A stretch of 64,000 nt of DNA from Clostridia bacterium. GTDB taxonomy: Bacteria > Bacillota > Clostridia > Christensenellales > Aristaeellaceae. Made by a program: the position numbers and the translations under genes. Where the stretch lies: positions 1 through 64,000 of the forward strand of contig JAFXCE010000126.1 of NCBI GenBank assembly GCA_017521565.1, read 5' to 3'. Positions 23,390 to 31,103 of the stretch are shown here, piece by piece; position 1 is the stretch's first letter; each line of letters opens with the position of its first letter. Under the pieces are notes generated by a model. It was not told the origin of the DNA. It saw only the letters and a list, made by a program, of their open reading frames with translations, and made no database searches.

Positions 23390-24085
23390 TCAGCCGAGGA
23401 TCTGCCCATCCGGGCTGATGGTCACGATCCTCACAGGGATCTCCTTGCCGCTGAGCTCCACCGCCGTCTTCACCGCAAAGCTGAGCCCGCCGCAGCAGGG
23501 CACCGTCATGCGCGCTACAGTGACGCTGCGGATATCGCAGGTCCTGAAGATTTCCGCGAGCTTCATGGCGTAATTCACATTGTCCAGCTTCGGGCAGCCG
23601 ATCAGCGTCACCCGTCCCCGGATGAAATCCTGATGGAAACTGCCGTAGGCATAGGCCGCGCAGTCCGCCGCGATCAGCAGATGCGCCCCGTCAAAGAACG
23701 GGCTGTTCACCGGGGCCAGCTTGATCTGCACCGGGAAATTCGTCAGGCAGCCGGGAACGCTTTCCACCGTTTCAGACGGCTTTTGCTCCATGCTCCGGCA
23801 GGCCGAGCCCGGGCAGCCGCAGGGCAGCGCGTCTTCCTTCGCTTCTTTGCTCTTCTTGGCCGCCAGCACCGCCGCCTCATCATAGGCGGGCGCTTCGCGC
23901 TCCTCAAAGGAAATCGCGTTCATCGGGCATGCCGGAAGGCAGTCGCCCAATCCGTCGCAGTAGTCCTCGCGCATCAGCTTCGCCTTGCCGTTCACCATGC
24001 CGATCGCGCCCTCATGGCAGGCCTTTGCACACAGGCCGCATCCATTGCACTTTTCTTCATCAATCTTAATGATTCTGCGGATCAT
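23390..24085 (-). CDS. 4Fe-4S ferredoxin-domain protein
   Basis: A 231-residue protein. The N-terminal ferredoxin domain has two cluster motifs: CNGCGLCAKACHEGAIG and YCDGLGDCLPACPMNAIS. A Cys-rich linker (CGCPGSACRSM) and a C-terminal domain with DCAAYAYGSFHQDF, IGCPKLDN and VPCCGGLSFAVKTAVE follow. The architecture is common in anaerobes next to Crp/Fnr regulators, where it is probably a redox or nitrosative-stress electron carrier; the exact role is unknown. The ATG at 24085 follows GGAGGTTTGAAT. It is divergent from the Crp/Fnr gene. A decayed copy of its last 36 codons lies at 50648-50790. Confidence 0.88.
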   Translation of the reverse strand: MIRRIIKIDEEKCNGCGLCAKACHEGAIGMVNGKAKLMREDYCDGLGDCLPACPMNAISFEEREAPAYDEAAVLAAKKSKEAKEDALPCGCPGSACRSMEQKPSETVESVPGCLTNFPVQIKLAPVNSPFFDGAHLLIAADCAAYAYGSFHQDFIRGRVTLIGCPKLDNVNYAMKLAEIFRTCDIRSVTVARMTVPCCGGLSFAVKTAVELSGKEIPVRIVTISPDGQILG

Positions 24086-24113
24086 ATTCAAACCTCCATA
24101 TCCGGAATTGTTC

Positions 24114-24142
24114 TTGACCTTGTAGAATCATTATAGTATACT
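24114..24142 (+). promoter_or_regulatory. Sigma-A promoter of the Crp/Fnr gene
   Basis: TTGACC (24114-24119), a 17-base spacer and TATACT (24137-24142), about 48 bases before the start codon. Confidence 0.8.
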
Positions 24143-24156
24143 TCTCGCAGAACTTC

Positions 24157-24172
24157 CGTTGAATTTTCAACG
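24157..24172. promoter_or_regulatory. Fnr-like palindrome, probable autoregulatory operator
   Basis: CGTTGAATTTTCAACG is a perfect 16-base palindrome with the TTGA-N4-TCAA core of Crp/Fnr-family sites. It lies just downstream of the -10, where a bound regulator would block its own gene. It could also serve the divergent ferredoxin gene. Confidence 0.65.
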
Positions 24173-24189
24173 CAGGAGGAGGTTTTTTC

Positions 24190-24876
24190 ATGACATTTTC
24201 TGCTGAACAGCTGACACGATGCCCGCTCTTTGACGGCATTTCCCCCGAGGATCTGCCGGGCATGCTCTCTTGTCTAGGCGCGCGCAGCATGCGTGCAGAC
24301 AGGGGATGCGTCATCCTGCGCGAGGGCTCGCCTGCCAAGGACGTCGGAATTCTGCTTTCCGGCTGTGTGCAGCTGATCCGCACGGACTTTGCCGGCAATC
24401 GCACGATCATGATGAACATCGCGCCAGGGCAGCTCTTTGCCGAGTCCTTTTCCTGCGCCAAAGCCAAGCTGCTGCCCGTGGACATCTTCGCCAGCGAGGA
24501 CAGCGAATACCTGCTCATCGACTGCCGGCGGATCATGACCTCCTGCACGCACGCCTGCGCCTTTCACAGCCGGGTCATCTTCAATCTGCTGCAGATCGTC
24601 GCCGACAAGAACCTCGCCCTGCACCAGCGCGCGCTCATCACCGCGGGGCGCAGCACGCGAGAAAAGCTGATGACCTATCTGCTCATGCAGGCCAAGGAAG
24701 CAAACAGCGCTAGATTTTCCATTCCCTTTGACCGGCAGGGGCTGGCGGATTATCTGGAGGTGGACCGCAGCGGCCTGTCTGCCGAGATGAGCAAATTGAA
24801 AAAGGAAGGCGTTCTGGATTACTACAAGAGCGACTTCCGGCTGCTGAGCATTCCCACGAAAGATACAATCGAATAA
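24190..24876 (+). CDS. Crp/Fnr family transcriptional regulator
   Basis: A 228-residue protein. The N-terminal part is a cyclic-nucleotide-binding-type beta barrel (ADRGCVILREGSPAKDVGIL, then LSGCVQLIRTDFAGNRTIMM, then IAPGQLFAESFSC). A dimerisation helix follows, then a winged helix with FSIPFDRQGLADYLEVDRSG and LSAEMSKLKKEGVLDYYKSD. Several Cys are present, but the Fnr N-terminal cluster motif is not evident. It is divergent from the ferredoxin protein gene, the frequent arrangement for redox- or NO-sensing regulators in Clostridia. GCAGGAGGAGG precedes the ATG. Confidence 0.92.
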   Translation: MTFSAEQLTRCPLFDGISPEDLPGMLSCLGARSMRADRGCVILREGSPAKDVGILLSGCVQLIRTDFAGNRTIMMNIAPGQLFAESFSCAKAKLLPVDIFASEDSEYLLIDCRRIMTSCTHACAFHSRVIFNLLQIVADKNLALHQRALITAGRSTREKLMTYLLMQAKEANSARFSIPFDRQGLADYLEVDRSGLSAEMSKLKKEGVLDYYKSDFRLLSIPTKDTIE

Positions 24877-24880
24877 ACGA

Positions 24881-24920
24881 ATCCGGCGCGCAAAGCCAAG
24901 CTCTGCGCGCCGAATTTTAT
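24881..24920. terminator. Bidirectional terminator after the Crp/Fnr gene
   Basis: CGGCGCGCA (24884-24892) pairs with TGCGCGCCG (24904-24912), followed by AATTTTATTCTTT; the lipase gene converges from the other side. Confidence 0.8.
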
Positions 24921-25837
24921 TCTTTCAACCAGTCTCCAATCATCCGAACCGCCTCATCCGCCGCGCCGCTTCTGCGCTCATCCAGCACAACGTGCCGCGC
25001 GCCGGGAATCAGATGCAGCGAGACAGTCTTCATCCCCGCCGCGTCCAGCTGTTTCTTCACGGCCTGCACGCCCCTGCCGCCGTCACCAACCTGATCATCC
25101 TGCCCGGAGAGCAGCAGCACAGGCATGTTCTGATTCCATGTGCCGCACGCCGCCCTGCTGCCGGTGCGCTTCATCGCGCTCAGCAGCTGCCAGAACAGAC
25201 CGGAGGAAATATCCCTGCGGCAAAGCGGATCGGCGAGGTATGCATCCAGCTGCGCCATATCCGCGCAGAGCCAGTCCGACTGCGTGCGGTTGGGCTTAAA
25301 CTTCCGATTGTATGTCCCGAAGGACAGCTTGCGGACGAGATCGGTCGTGTTGTCAAAGCCGCCCTTTTTGATCTGTCCCTTGACGATTGCCATCATGACA
25401 GACAGCACCGGAGCCGGCTGATAGCCCGTGCCCATGATGATCGCGCGGCTCACGCCCTCGCTCCACCTGCCCAGGTATTCCCGCAGCAGGAACGAACCCA
25501 GTGAAAAGCCCAGCATATCATGCGGCACGCCGGGAAAGCGCGCAGACAAATGCGCAAAGAACAGATGCATATCCTCCAGCGACGCTTCCCAGCCGTCCTC
25601 GCTAAAGGACGCCACGTCGGGATTGCCGGGGTTCTGCCCATGCCCGCGCAGATCGTAACCCGCGACGGCGATTCCCTGCGCGGTCAGGTTTTCGGCAAGC
25701 GCCTCATAGCGCCCGATATGCTCCGTCATGCCGTGCGTGATCTGCAGAATCCGCCTCGGCTCACCGTCCGGCAGCCAGAGAATCGCAGGAAGCTTCACAC
25801 CGCCAAATCCGTTAAACACAAATGTTTCCGTATGCAT
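24917..25837 (-). CDS. Alpha/beta hydrolase of the monoacylglycerol lipase type
   Basis: A 306-residue protein. THGMTEHIGRYEALAENLTA and YDLRGHG form the oxyanion region and the lid preface. The nucleophile is Ser in GFSLGSFLL. The Asp lies in VLLLSGQDDQVGDGGRGVQA, and the His in GARHVVLDE. This matches Hydrolase_4 (monoglyceride lipase/lysophospholipase). No signal peptide is seen, so it is cytosolic. I chose the ATG at 25837 over a GTG at 25852. It ends the series of small-metabolism genes that runs leftward from 29.1 kb. Confidence 0.85.
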   Translation of the reverse strand: MHTETFVFNGFGGVKLPAILWLPDGEPRRILQITHGMTEHIGRYEALAENLTAQGIAVAGYDLRGHGQNPGNPDVASFSEDGWEASLEDMHLFFAHLSARFPGVPHDMLGFSLGSFLLREYLGRWSEGVSRAIIMGTGYQPAPVLSVMMAIVKGQIKKGGFDNTTDLVRKLSFGTYNRKFKPNRTQSDWLCADMAQLDAYLADPLCRRDISSGLFWQLLSAMKRTGSRAACGTWNQNMPVLLLSGQDDQVGDGGRGVQAVKKQLDAAGMKTVSLHLIPGARHVVLDERRSGAADEAVRMIGDWLKE

Positions 25838-25865
25838 GGGTGCATCTCTCACTTTCCAAACATCT

Positions 25866-26570
25866 TCACTGACGCTTCGCGCGGTAATTCATCCACACCA
25901 CGCCGCCGTCATATCGCTTCACGTCGACCAGCTCAAACGCCCCAGCCGCCGCATCCATCAGCAGCGGCTTATCCTCTGCGTCCGCTGTCACCGGCGCGAT
26001 GACAAGGCTCAATTCGTCGATCACGCCTGCGCGGGCAAACGCACCGTTGATGATGCTTCCGCCCTCCAGCAGAAGCGTCTCGATGCCAAACAGACTTCTG
26101 AGCTTTTCAAGCGCAAGCGAAAGATCCATCTCTTCCCTGCCCGCAAAGATATACGAAACGCCGACCTCGCGCAGATACGCAAGGTACGCATCGCTCACGC
26201 CTTCGAGCACGACCTCGATGATATGCGCGCCGCCGTAGCCGGGATCGTCGTCCACGATGCACGGCGTTTTCCAGCCAAGCCTGCCTTTCCTGTCAAACGA
26301 AACGGCAAAGAACTTCGCATCCTTATCCGCGACATAATCCTCTCGCGGAATGCTCACGCCCTGATACGCGGTCAGGTCCGGATACCAGCCGCCTGTGAAG
26401 CTGCTCTCCATCGTCACGCGACCGCAGGCAAATGCGTCCGCATGATCATCGCGGTTGATCTCGTAATAGATCTCCGTCGCGCGCTCGCACTGCGGCATGC
26501 CAAGGAATTCTCCCGTCACCTTGCCGTCAATCGAGGTGGTCATATGACAGATGACCTTCGGTCGGTTCAT
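25866..26570 (-). CDS. RibD C-terminal / dihydrofolate reductase-like reductase
   Basis: A 234-residue protein beginning MNRPKVICHMTTSIDGKVTG. The Rossmann-like fold of the RibD C-terminal/DHFR-like family is shown by SIDGKVTG, CGRVTMESS, YIFAGREEMDLSLALEKLRS and LLEGGSIINGAFARAGVIDE. Substrates could be pyrimidine intermediates of riboflavin synthesis or other compounds, since it stands away from rib genes. The upstream extension to 26687 is not protein-like; AGAGGGAACACC precedes the ATG. It is 19 bases from yaaA and probably co-transcribed. Confidence 0.85.
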   Translation of the reverse strand: MNRPKVICHMTTSIDGKVTGEFLGMPQCERATEIYYEINRDDHADAFACGRVTMESSFTGGWYPDLTAYQGVSIPREDYVADKDAKFFAVSFDRKGRLGWKTPCIVDDDPGYGGAHIIEVVLEGVSDAYLAYLREVGVSYIFAGREEMDLSLALEKLRSLFGIETLLLEGGSIINGAFARAGVIDELSLVIAPVTADAEDKPLLMDAAAGAFELVDVKRYDGGVVWMNYRAKRQ

Positions 26571-26589
26571 TGGTGTTCCCTCTTTCGTC

Positions 26590-27360
26590 TTATTCAAACT
26601 CCGGCAGTTTCTCTTCTTTTTGCCGCACAAACACATAGGTATCATCGCCCGAATGCTCCGGCGAGTAGCGATAATCCAGCCCCTCAAACGCCTTGATGTC
26701 CTCTGGATTCTCTATTCCATTCACTGCCATGAAGCGCACCATCTCACCGCGCGCCATCTTGCACATCGTGCCCTTCTCGATGATCTTCCCGTCCTTCTCC
26801 TCGCCGAAGACGCAGGTGATCATTCGCTTGTCCCTGGGCAGATATTTCGAAATACAGACGCTGTATTCCTTGGAGGCCAGATTGATCACGCAGTCTGTTC
26901 CATCCATCACGCTGCGCGCCAACGCCTCTCCCCAGAACGCATAGAGGTCTTTGGCGTCGCCCATGCGCAGCTTGGCCTGCATCTCCAATCGATACGGCGT
27001 CACGCCGTCCAGCGGGCGCAGCGCGCCATAAAAGCCCGACAGGATGCGCAGATGCTCCTGCACGTAATCATATTCCTTCTGCGTGAATACGTCCGGCGCC
27101 ATGTACTGATACTGAATGCCCTCGTAGGCGATGATGGCCGGCGTGAGGTTTCTGTGCAGATCCATGCCGCGCAGGCGCTGAGCGTTGAGCGCCGCAATCT
27201 GATCGTTGCACTTCCAGAGGCGCTTGAGTTCGTCTTCGTTCATCGCGCGAAGCCGGTCAAGTAACTGCTCCGTCTTAGGCAAAAACACCGGCAAATCGCG
27301 ATACGGCAGCGTATCCGTATCCGCGTTCATCTTCTTCGCCGGGGATATGATGATGCGCAT
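26590..27360 (-). CDS. yaaA: Peroxide stress protein YaaA
   Basis: A 256-residue protein starting MRIIISPAKKMNADTDTLPY, the YaaA/DUF328 signature. Other conserved parts are GALRPLDGVTPYRLEMQAKL and FINLAS-type DCVINLASKEYS, and VCKMARGEM-like MCKMARGEMVRFMAVNGIE. YaaA limits DNA damage during peroxide stress by lowering free iron. It is followed at one base by bcp upstream on the same strand, so peroxide defence genes are grouped. Confidence 0.93.
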   Translation of the reverse strand: MRIIISPAKKMNADTDTLPYRDLPVFLPKTEQLLDRLRAMNEDELKRLWKCNDQIAALNAQRLRGMDLHRNLTPAIIAYEGIQYQYMAPDVFTQKEYDYVQEHLRILSGFYGALRPLDGVTPYRLEMQAKLRMGDAKDLYAFWGEALARSVMDGTDCVINLASKEYSVCISKYLPRDKRMITCVFGEEKDGKIIEKGTMCKMARGEMVRFMAVNGIENPEDIKAFEGLDYRYSPEHSGDDTYVFVRQKEEKLPEFE

Positions 27361-27361
27361 T

Positions 27362-27826
27362 TTATTTATCTCCCGTCAGGTACGCAAGGATTTCTGCCGC
27401 GTTGGTATCCGGCTTGACCTTGGGCATCGCCTTTTCGATCACGCCGTTTTCGTCAATCACATACGTCGTGCGCACAACGCCCATGCTCACCTTGCCGTAG
27501 AGCTTCTTCTCCTGCCAGACGTCGTATGCCTTGATCGCCTCAAGCTCCGGATCGGCCAGCAGGATGAACGGCAGATCGTGCTTCGCGGCAAACTTCGCAT
27601 GCGAAACGACGGAGTCCTTGCTCACACCGATGACGACAGCATCGAGGGATTTGAACGCTTCAAAGCTTGCTGCAAACGCGCAGGCCTGCCGCGTGCAGCC
27701 GGGCGTGTTGTCCTTCGGATAGAAATACAGAACGACTTTCTTTCCCGCAAAATCGGACAGGGAAACAGCGTTTCCGTCCTTGTCAAAAAGAGTAAAGTCA
27801 GGTGCCTTTGCGCCAATTTCAAGCAT
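27362..27826 (-). CDS. bcp: Peroxiredoxin Bcp (thioredoxin-dependent thiol peroxidase)
   Basis: A 154-residue protein. The peroxidatic Cys is in PKDNTPGCTRQACAF (about residue 45); the second Cys of the CxxxxC motif is also present. LYFYPKDNTPGCT is the family hallmark. The C-terminal part has VRTTYVIDENGVIEKAMPKV. It reduces peroxides using thioredoxin. It lies one base ahead of yaaA on the same strand, and the two are probably one transcript. Confidence 0.95.
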   Translation of the reverse strand: MLEIGAKAPDFTLFDKDGNAVSLSDFAGKKVVLYFYPKDNTPGCTRQACAFAASFEAFKSLDAVVIGVSKDSVVSHAKFAAKHDLPFILLADPELEAIKAYDVWQEKKLYGKVSMGVVRTTYVIDENGVIEKAMPKVKPDTNAAEILAYLTGDK

Positions 27827-27877
27827 GGTGATTTCTCCTTCAGCAAATTCTTTGTATATATGTTTCTTTCCGGAAAG

Positions 27878-28351
27878 TCAGTTTTCCTCTGACGGTTGAT
27901 TCTCCGCTGCGATCTGCATCAGCAGCTTTCGAAACACCGTTTCAAAGGCATCGTCTTCTTCCTTCGTCCTTTTCTTCGGCCCTTTGAGATGATGCTTGCC
28001 CTTGCCCATTCTCGCCTTGCGCGCCAGATGACGCTCCATGAGCATCTGGTCGATGTTGTCCTGCGTATACAGCCCGCCGCTCTGATGAATCGCATATGCG
28101 CCCTTGCCAAGCGCCAGCGCCGCCACGCCGTAGTCCTGCGTCACGACGACGTCGCCGCGCCTGCACAGATTGATCAGCGCAAAATCCACAGCGTCCGCGC
28201 CCGCGCCGATCACCTTCACGTCGGAATAATCCGATGTCAGCACATGATTCGTATCGCACAGCAGCGTCACAGGCACGCCGCATGCTTTTGCAACGCGCTC
28301 CACAATTCTAACCACCGGACACGCGTCCGCATCCACAAGTACTCGACTCAT
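27878..28351 (-). CDS. YaiI/YqxD family protein (DUF188)
   Basis: A 157-residue protein beginning MSRVLVDADACPVVRIVERV, the DUF188 signature with conserved Asp residues. VVTQDYGVAALALGKGAYAI and GLYTQDNIDQMLMERHLARK complete the pattern. The fold is PIN-like, and a nuclease role is suspected but not shown. I chose the ATG at 28351, with AAGGTGAG ahead. It lies 51 bases before bcp. Confidence 0.88.
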   Translation of the reverse strand: MSRVLVDADACPVVRIVERVAKACGVPVTLLCDTNHVLTSDYSDVKVIGAGADAVDFALINLCRRGDVVVTQDYGVAALALGKGAYAIHQSGGLYTQDNIDQMLMERHLARKARMGKGKHHLKGPKKRTKEEDDAFETVFRKLLMQIAAENQPSEEN

Positions 28352-28422
28352 ATTCTCACCTTGTTTCAATCTCCGCTTTGATCACGCCGTCACGTCGATT
28401 CTCAAACAGCTCAAAGGCCGCC

Positions 28423-29121
28423 TCAATCTCTCGTGTGCCCGATCAGCCAAATGAATCCCTGCGCGATGCGGTGATCCACATCTGCAAAGTGTCCGCCGTT
28501 ATGCCAGATCAGTTCGCACGCATGCACATTCATATCCCGCTGCGCCTGTTCATATTGCCAGCGCGTCATGTCGCCGACGATGGCCATCTTCCTGCTGCGC
28601 GTCTTCTCCTCTTTCCGCCCAAGGCTCAGATACATGCAGCTGCCTTCCGGCGCTTTCTGGCCCGCTGCGTATTCCTTCCACCCCGGATACCACAGCGAGG
28701 CGCTGCAGCTGGCCACGCCGTCAAACATGCGGCTCTCATAAAATGCAAAGAGGCTGAACAGACCCGAGAGTGAATACCCGCCGATCATACGGGTCGATGC
28801 ACTGCACGGCAAATTGTTTTCGATATACGGAATACACATATCCTCAAGCCAGACAAGCGTCTCCTTTGCGCCGCCCGTGAATTCATCCTTTCCCATCACA
28901 GACGGCAATGCCCACGGCGAATAGTCCCGATTCCAGTTTTTCATCTCGTATGCAACGAGCACCCACGGCTTATCGGCCAGCTTATTAGCCATGATATTGA
29001 CAACATGCTCTGCCAATTCCTCGCCATCATGCGCAGTACCCCAGTAGATCACCGGTCCCCCTTGACCCTGTATCCACATCCTGCAGCGAACTCCGCCAAT
29101 CTGCTCTACTCTGTATTCCAT
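28423..29121 (-). CDS. Esterase-like alpha/beta hydrolase (enterochelin-esterase-like fold)
   Basis: A 232-residue protein. The nucleophile is Ser in MIGGYSLSGLFSLFAFYES, and the His is in WHNGGHFADVDHRIA. The tryptophan-rich strands WVLVAYEMKNWNRDY fit the D-type esterases. There is no signal peptide. The substrate is unknown. The gene stands alone at the head of the leftward group. Confidence 0.78.
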   Translation of the reverse strand: MEYRVEQIGGVRCRMWIQGQGGPVIYWGTAHDGEELAEHVVNIMANKLADKPWVLVAYEMKNWNRDYSPWALPSVMGKDEFTGGAKETLVWLEDMCIPYIENNLPCSASTRMIGGYSLSGLFSLFAFYESRMFDGVASCSASLWYPGWKEYAAGQKAPEGSCMYLSLGRKEEKTRSRKMAIVGDMTRWQYEQAQRDMNVHACELIWHNGGHFADVDHRIAQGFIWLIGHTRD

Positions 29122-29738
29122 CTATCTGACTCCATCTCTTGTAAATACCGATTGCATCCAGAAGATATAGTTCTCCCTTTTCGTTCATCGACCAAAAAGG
29201 GGAATCTCCCGATCATCATCTCATTATATCATGGCCATGCGCTTCATCACAGCGGTAAATCCGTCACACCGCTGGTTTTGAATTTGATTCTTTCTCAATA
29301 TGCGATGCTTGCGTTTTTTCTTGCGACTGTGCTGCCGTCGCTTCATCGAATCCCGCTCCGCGCAAAGCTTTGATTCCGGGTATGCCACCATACAAGCATG
29401 CGATTATCAACACCTCTTTTCAAAACTCTTCCACTTTTACATTTTGGGGTTTATTTAAAGATATTGCAGGCCGATTGACCGCTTCCTTATACGATTCTGC
29501 TCTGTTTCCTTGTATAGTGCACGCTCAAGACAAAAACAAGAAAAGCCGCTTCAAACATCGCAGCAAAATACGATTCTATTGAAACCGAACATAATAAGAA
29601 CTCACCAAGCATCAAATCTCAGTGAGTTCTATTCGCTAATGGGGGTAAATCGTGACATGAGCGAGGACGCAGGTTTGGGCAGGTACATTTCACTGGTCAT
29701 TCTTGATGGCATCTCTGCTTGAGATCAGCAGGTCATCT
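29122..29738. other. Gene-free 617-base stretch
   Basis: No convincing gene is seen; open frames here are short and unlike proteins. A hairpin AGAACTCAC (29597-29605) / GTGAGTTCT (29622-29630) lies at the end and could terminate the minus-strand AraM-type gene. AT content is higher than in the neighbours, so the stretch may hold decayed sequence. Confidence 0.5.
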
Positions 29739-31052
29739 TCACAGCTTTTTTGCCAGTTCCTCCAGAATGCCCAGATCCCAGGCCAAACGAGATAACACAT
29801 ACTTATCCCGGATATCCTTCGTTGCCTTGAAAGAAATCCTCTGCAAATCCCGATCAATATCCAGTGCCTTTGGATCACCGCAAATGCCGATGGTATCCAG
29901 AATCCCAGCAATCTTATTGGCAGAAGGAAGTTCCTCTTCCAGAATCTTTTGAATCTCTTCCCAGTTCTGCACAATCACATCATAGCGCGCCGCATGTGTC
30001 TCCGGATTATATTTGCCCTCTTTTTCCTCCAGCGCAATCATTGCTTCAGCGCCCTTGCCAAGCAGAGCGCGCAATTCCTTCTTCCATTCCTCATAGGAAA
30101 AAGCGCTTACATACGCTTTTGCCTTTTCTTCATCCGGCTGATATGTGCGAATCTGATCATAGAGCCGCGCCGCAAGCAGCGTGCCTACAGCGCACTGGAT
30201 ACCATGCAGATCCACCTTCGTACCAAACTCAAGGCCACGCATGTCCCATACATGGGAGAAATAATGCTCCACGCCAGACGCAGGGCGGGACACACCGGTA
30301 TACGCCATCGCCACGCCGCCAATGACGAGACCTTCAAATACGGCCTCAATCGCTGCGTCATCCCTGCGCAGCAAGCCCTCAGCGTTGTCCACACACTTTT
30401 TCAGCGCTGTGCGCACCAGATCTGCAACCGTCTCGCAGTAATATTCGCCCGTAATCAGATGGGCAATGCGCCACTCCGCGATGCTGACATATTTGGCCAG
30501 CATATCGCCAAGGCCTGCCTTAAGCATATGCTCCGGAGCATTCTTGAGAATATCGATATCGCCGATAATCACATCCGCACAGCGAGAATTCAGCGAAGTC
30601 TTGAGGCCATCCATCGACATGGAGGACGTTGCAGAGGCATAACCATCCATCGAAGGCGCAGTTGCCACGATGATATATTTCCTGCCGGAAATACGGCTGA
30701 GAATCTTTCCGATATCATTGATTACGCCGGAACCCACGCCGATGATCAGATCGCAGCTGTGATCAAAATGCATAACGGCAGAACCCACCGCCGCCTCGTC
30801 CGGCTCTAGCGCAGCCTGCGCAAATACATAGCTGCTGTATGCAAAGCCATGATCTGCAAGCAAATGACAAACACGCTTTCCTGCCGCTTCATAGGTATTC
30901 CGATCAGCAAGGATAAACGGCTTTTTGCTCTTGTATTTTTCAAGCAGATCCGGAATACCGCTGATTATGCCATGGCCAACAAAGACTTCTTCAACCGTTG
31001 CCACATGCGCCTTGCCGCATTCACAAACCTTTTTATCCAGTTCCAGCTTCAT
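29739..31052 (-). CDS. sn-glycerol-1-phosphate dehydrogenase (AraM/EgsA type)
   Basis: A 437-residue protein of full length. IIGVGSGVINDIGKIL and IIVATAPSMDGYASATSSMS are the NAD- and metal-site signatures of glycerol-1-phosphate dehydrogenases. Metal ligands are Asp in the middle, and His in GVEHYFSH and DLHGIQC. AraM of Bacillus makes sn-glycerol-1-phosphate, the archaeal stereoisomer, which ends in heptaprenylglyceryl phosphate. It is followed, in the direction of transcription from right to left, after a ribulokinase-like gene, in keeping with araM-araB neighbours in ara operons. GGAGGACCTGCAG precedes the ATG. A truncated second copy lies at 32360-33844. Confidence 0.9.
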   Translation of the reverse strand: MKLELDKKVCECGKAHVATVEEVFVGHGIISGIPDLLEKYKSKKPFILADRNTYEAAGKRVCHLLADHGFAYSSYVFAQAALEPDEAAVGSAVMHFDHSCDLIIGVGSGVINDIGKILSRISGRKYIIVATAPSMDGYASATSSMSMDGLKTSLNSRCADVIIGDIDILKNAPEHMLKAGLGDMLAKYVSIAEWRIAHLITGEYYCETVADLVRTALKKCVDNAEGLLRRDDAAIEAVFEGLVIGGVAMAYTGVSRPASGVEHYFSHVWDMRGLEFGTKVDLHGIQCAVGTLLAARLYDQIRTYQPDEEKAKAYVSAFSYEEWKKELRALLGKGAEAMIALEEKEGKYNPETHAARYDVIVQNWEEIQKILEEELPSANKIAGILDTIGICGDPKALDIDRDLQRISFKATKDIRDKYVLSRLAWDLGILEELAKKL

Positions 31053-31103
31053 CTGCAGGTCCTCCCTATCCTAAAAAACGCTCCTTTATCGCAACGCTCC
31101 ACG

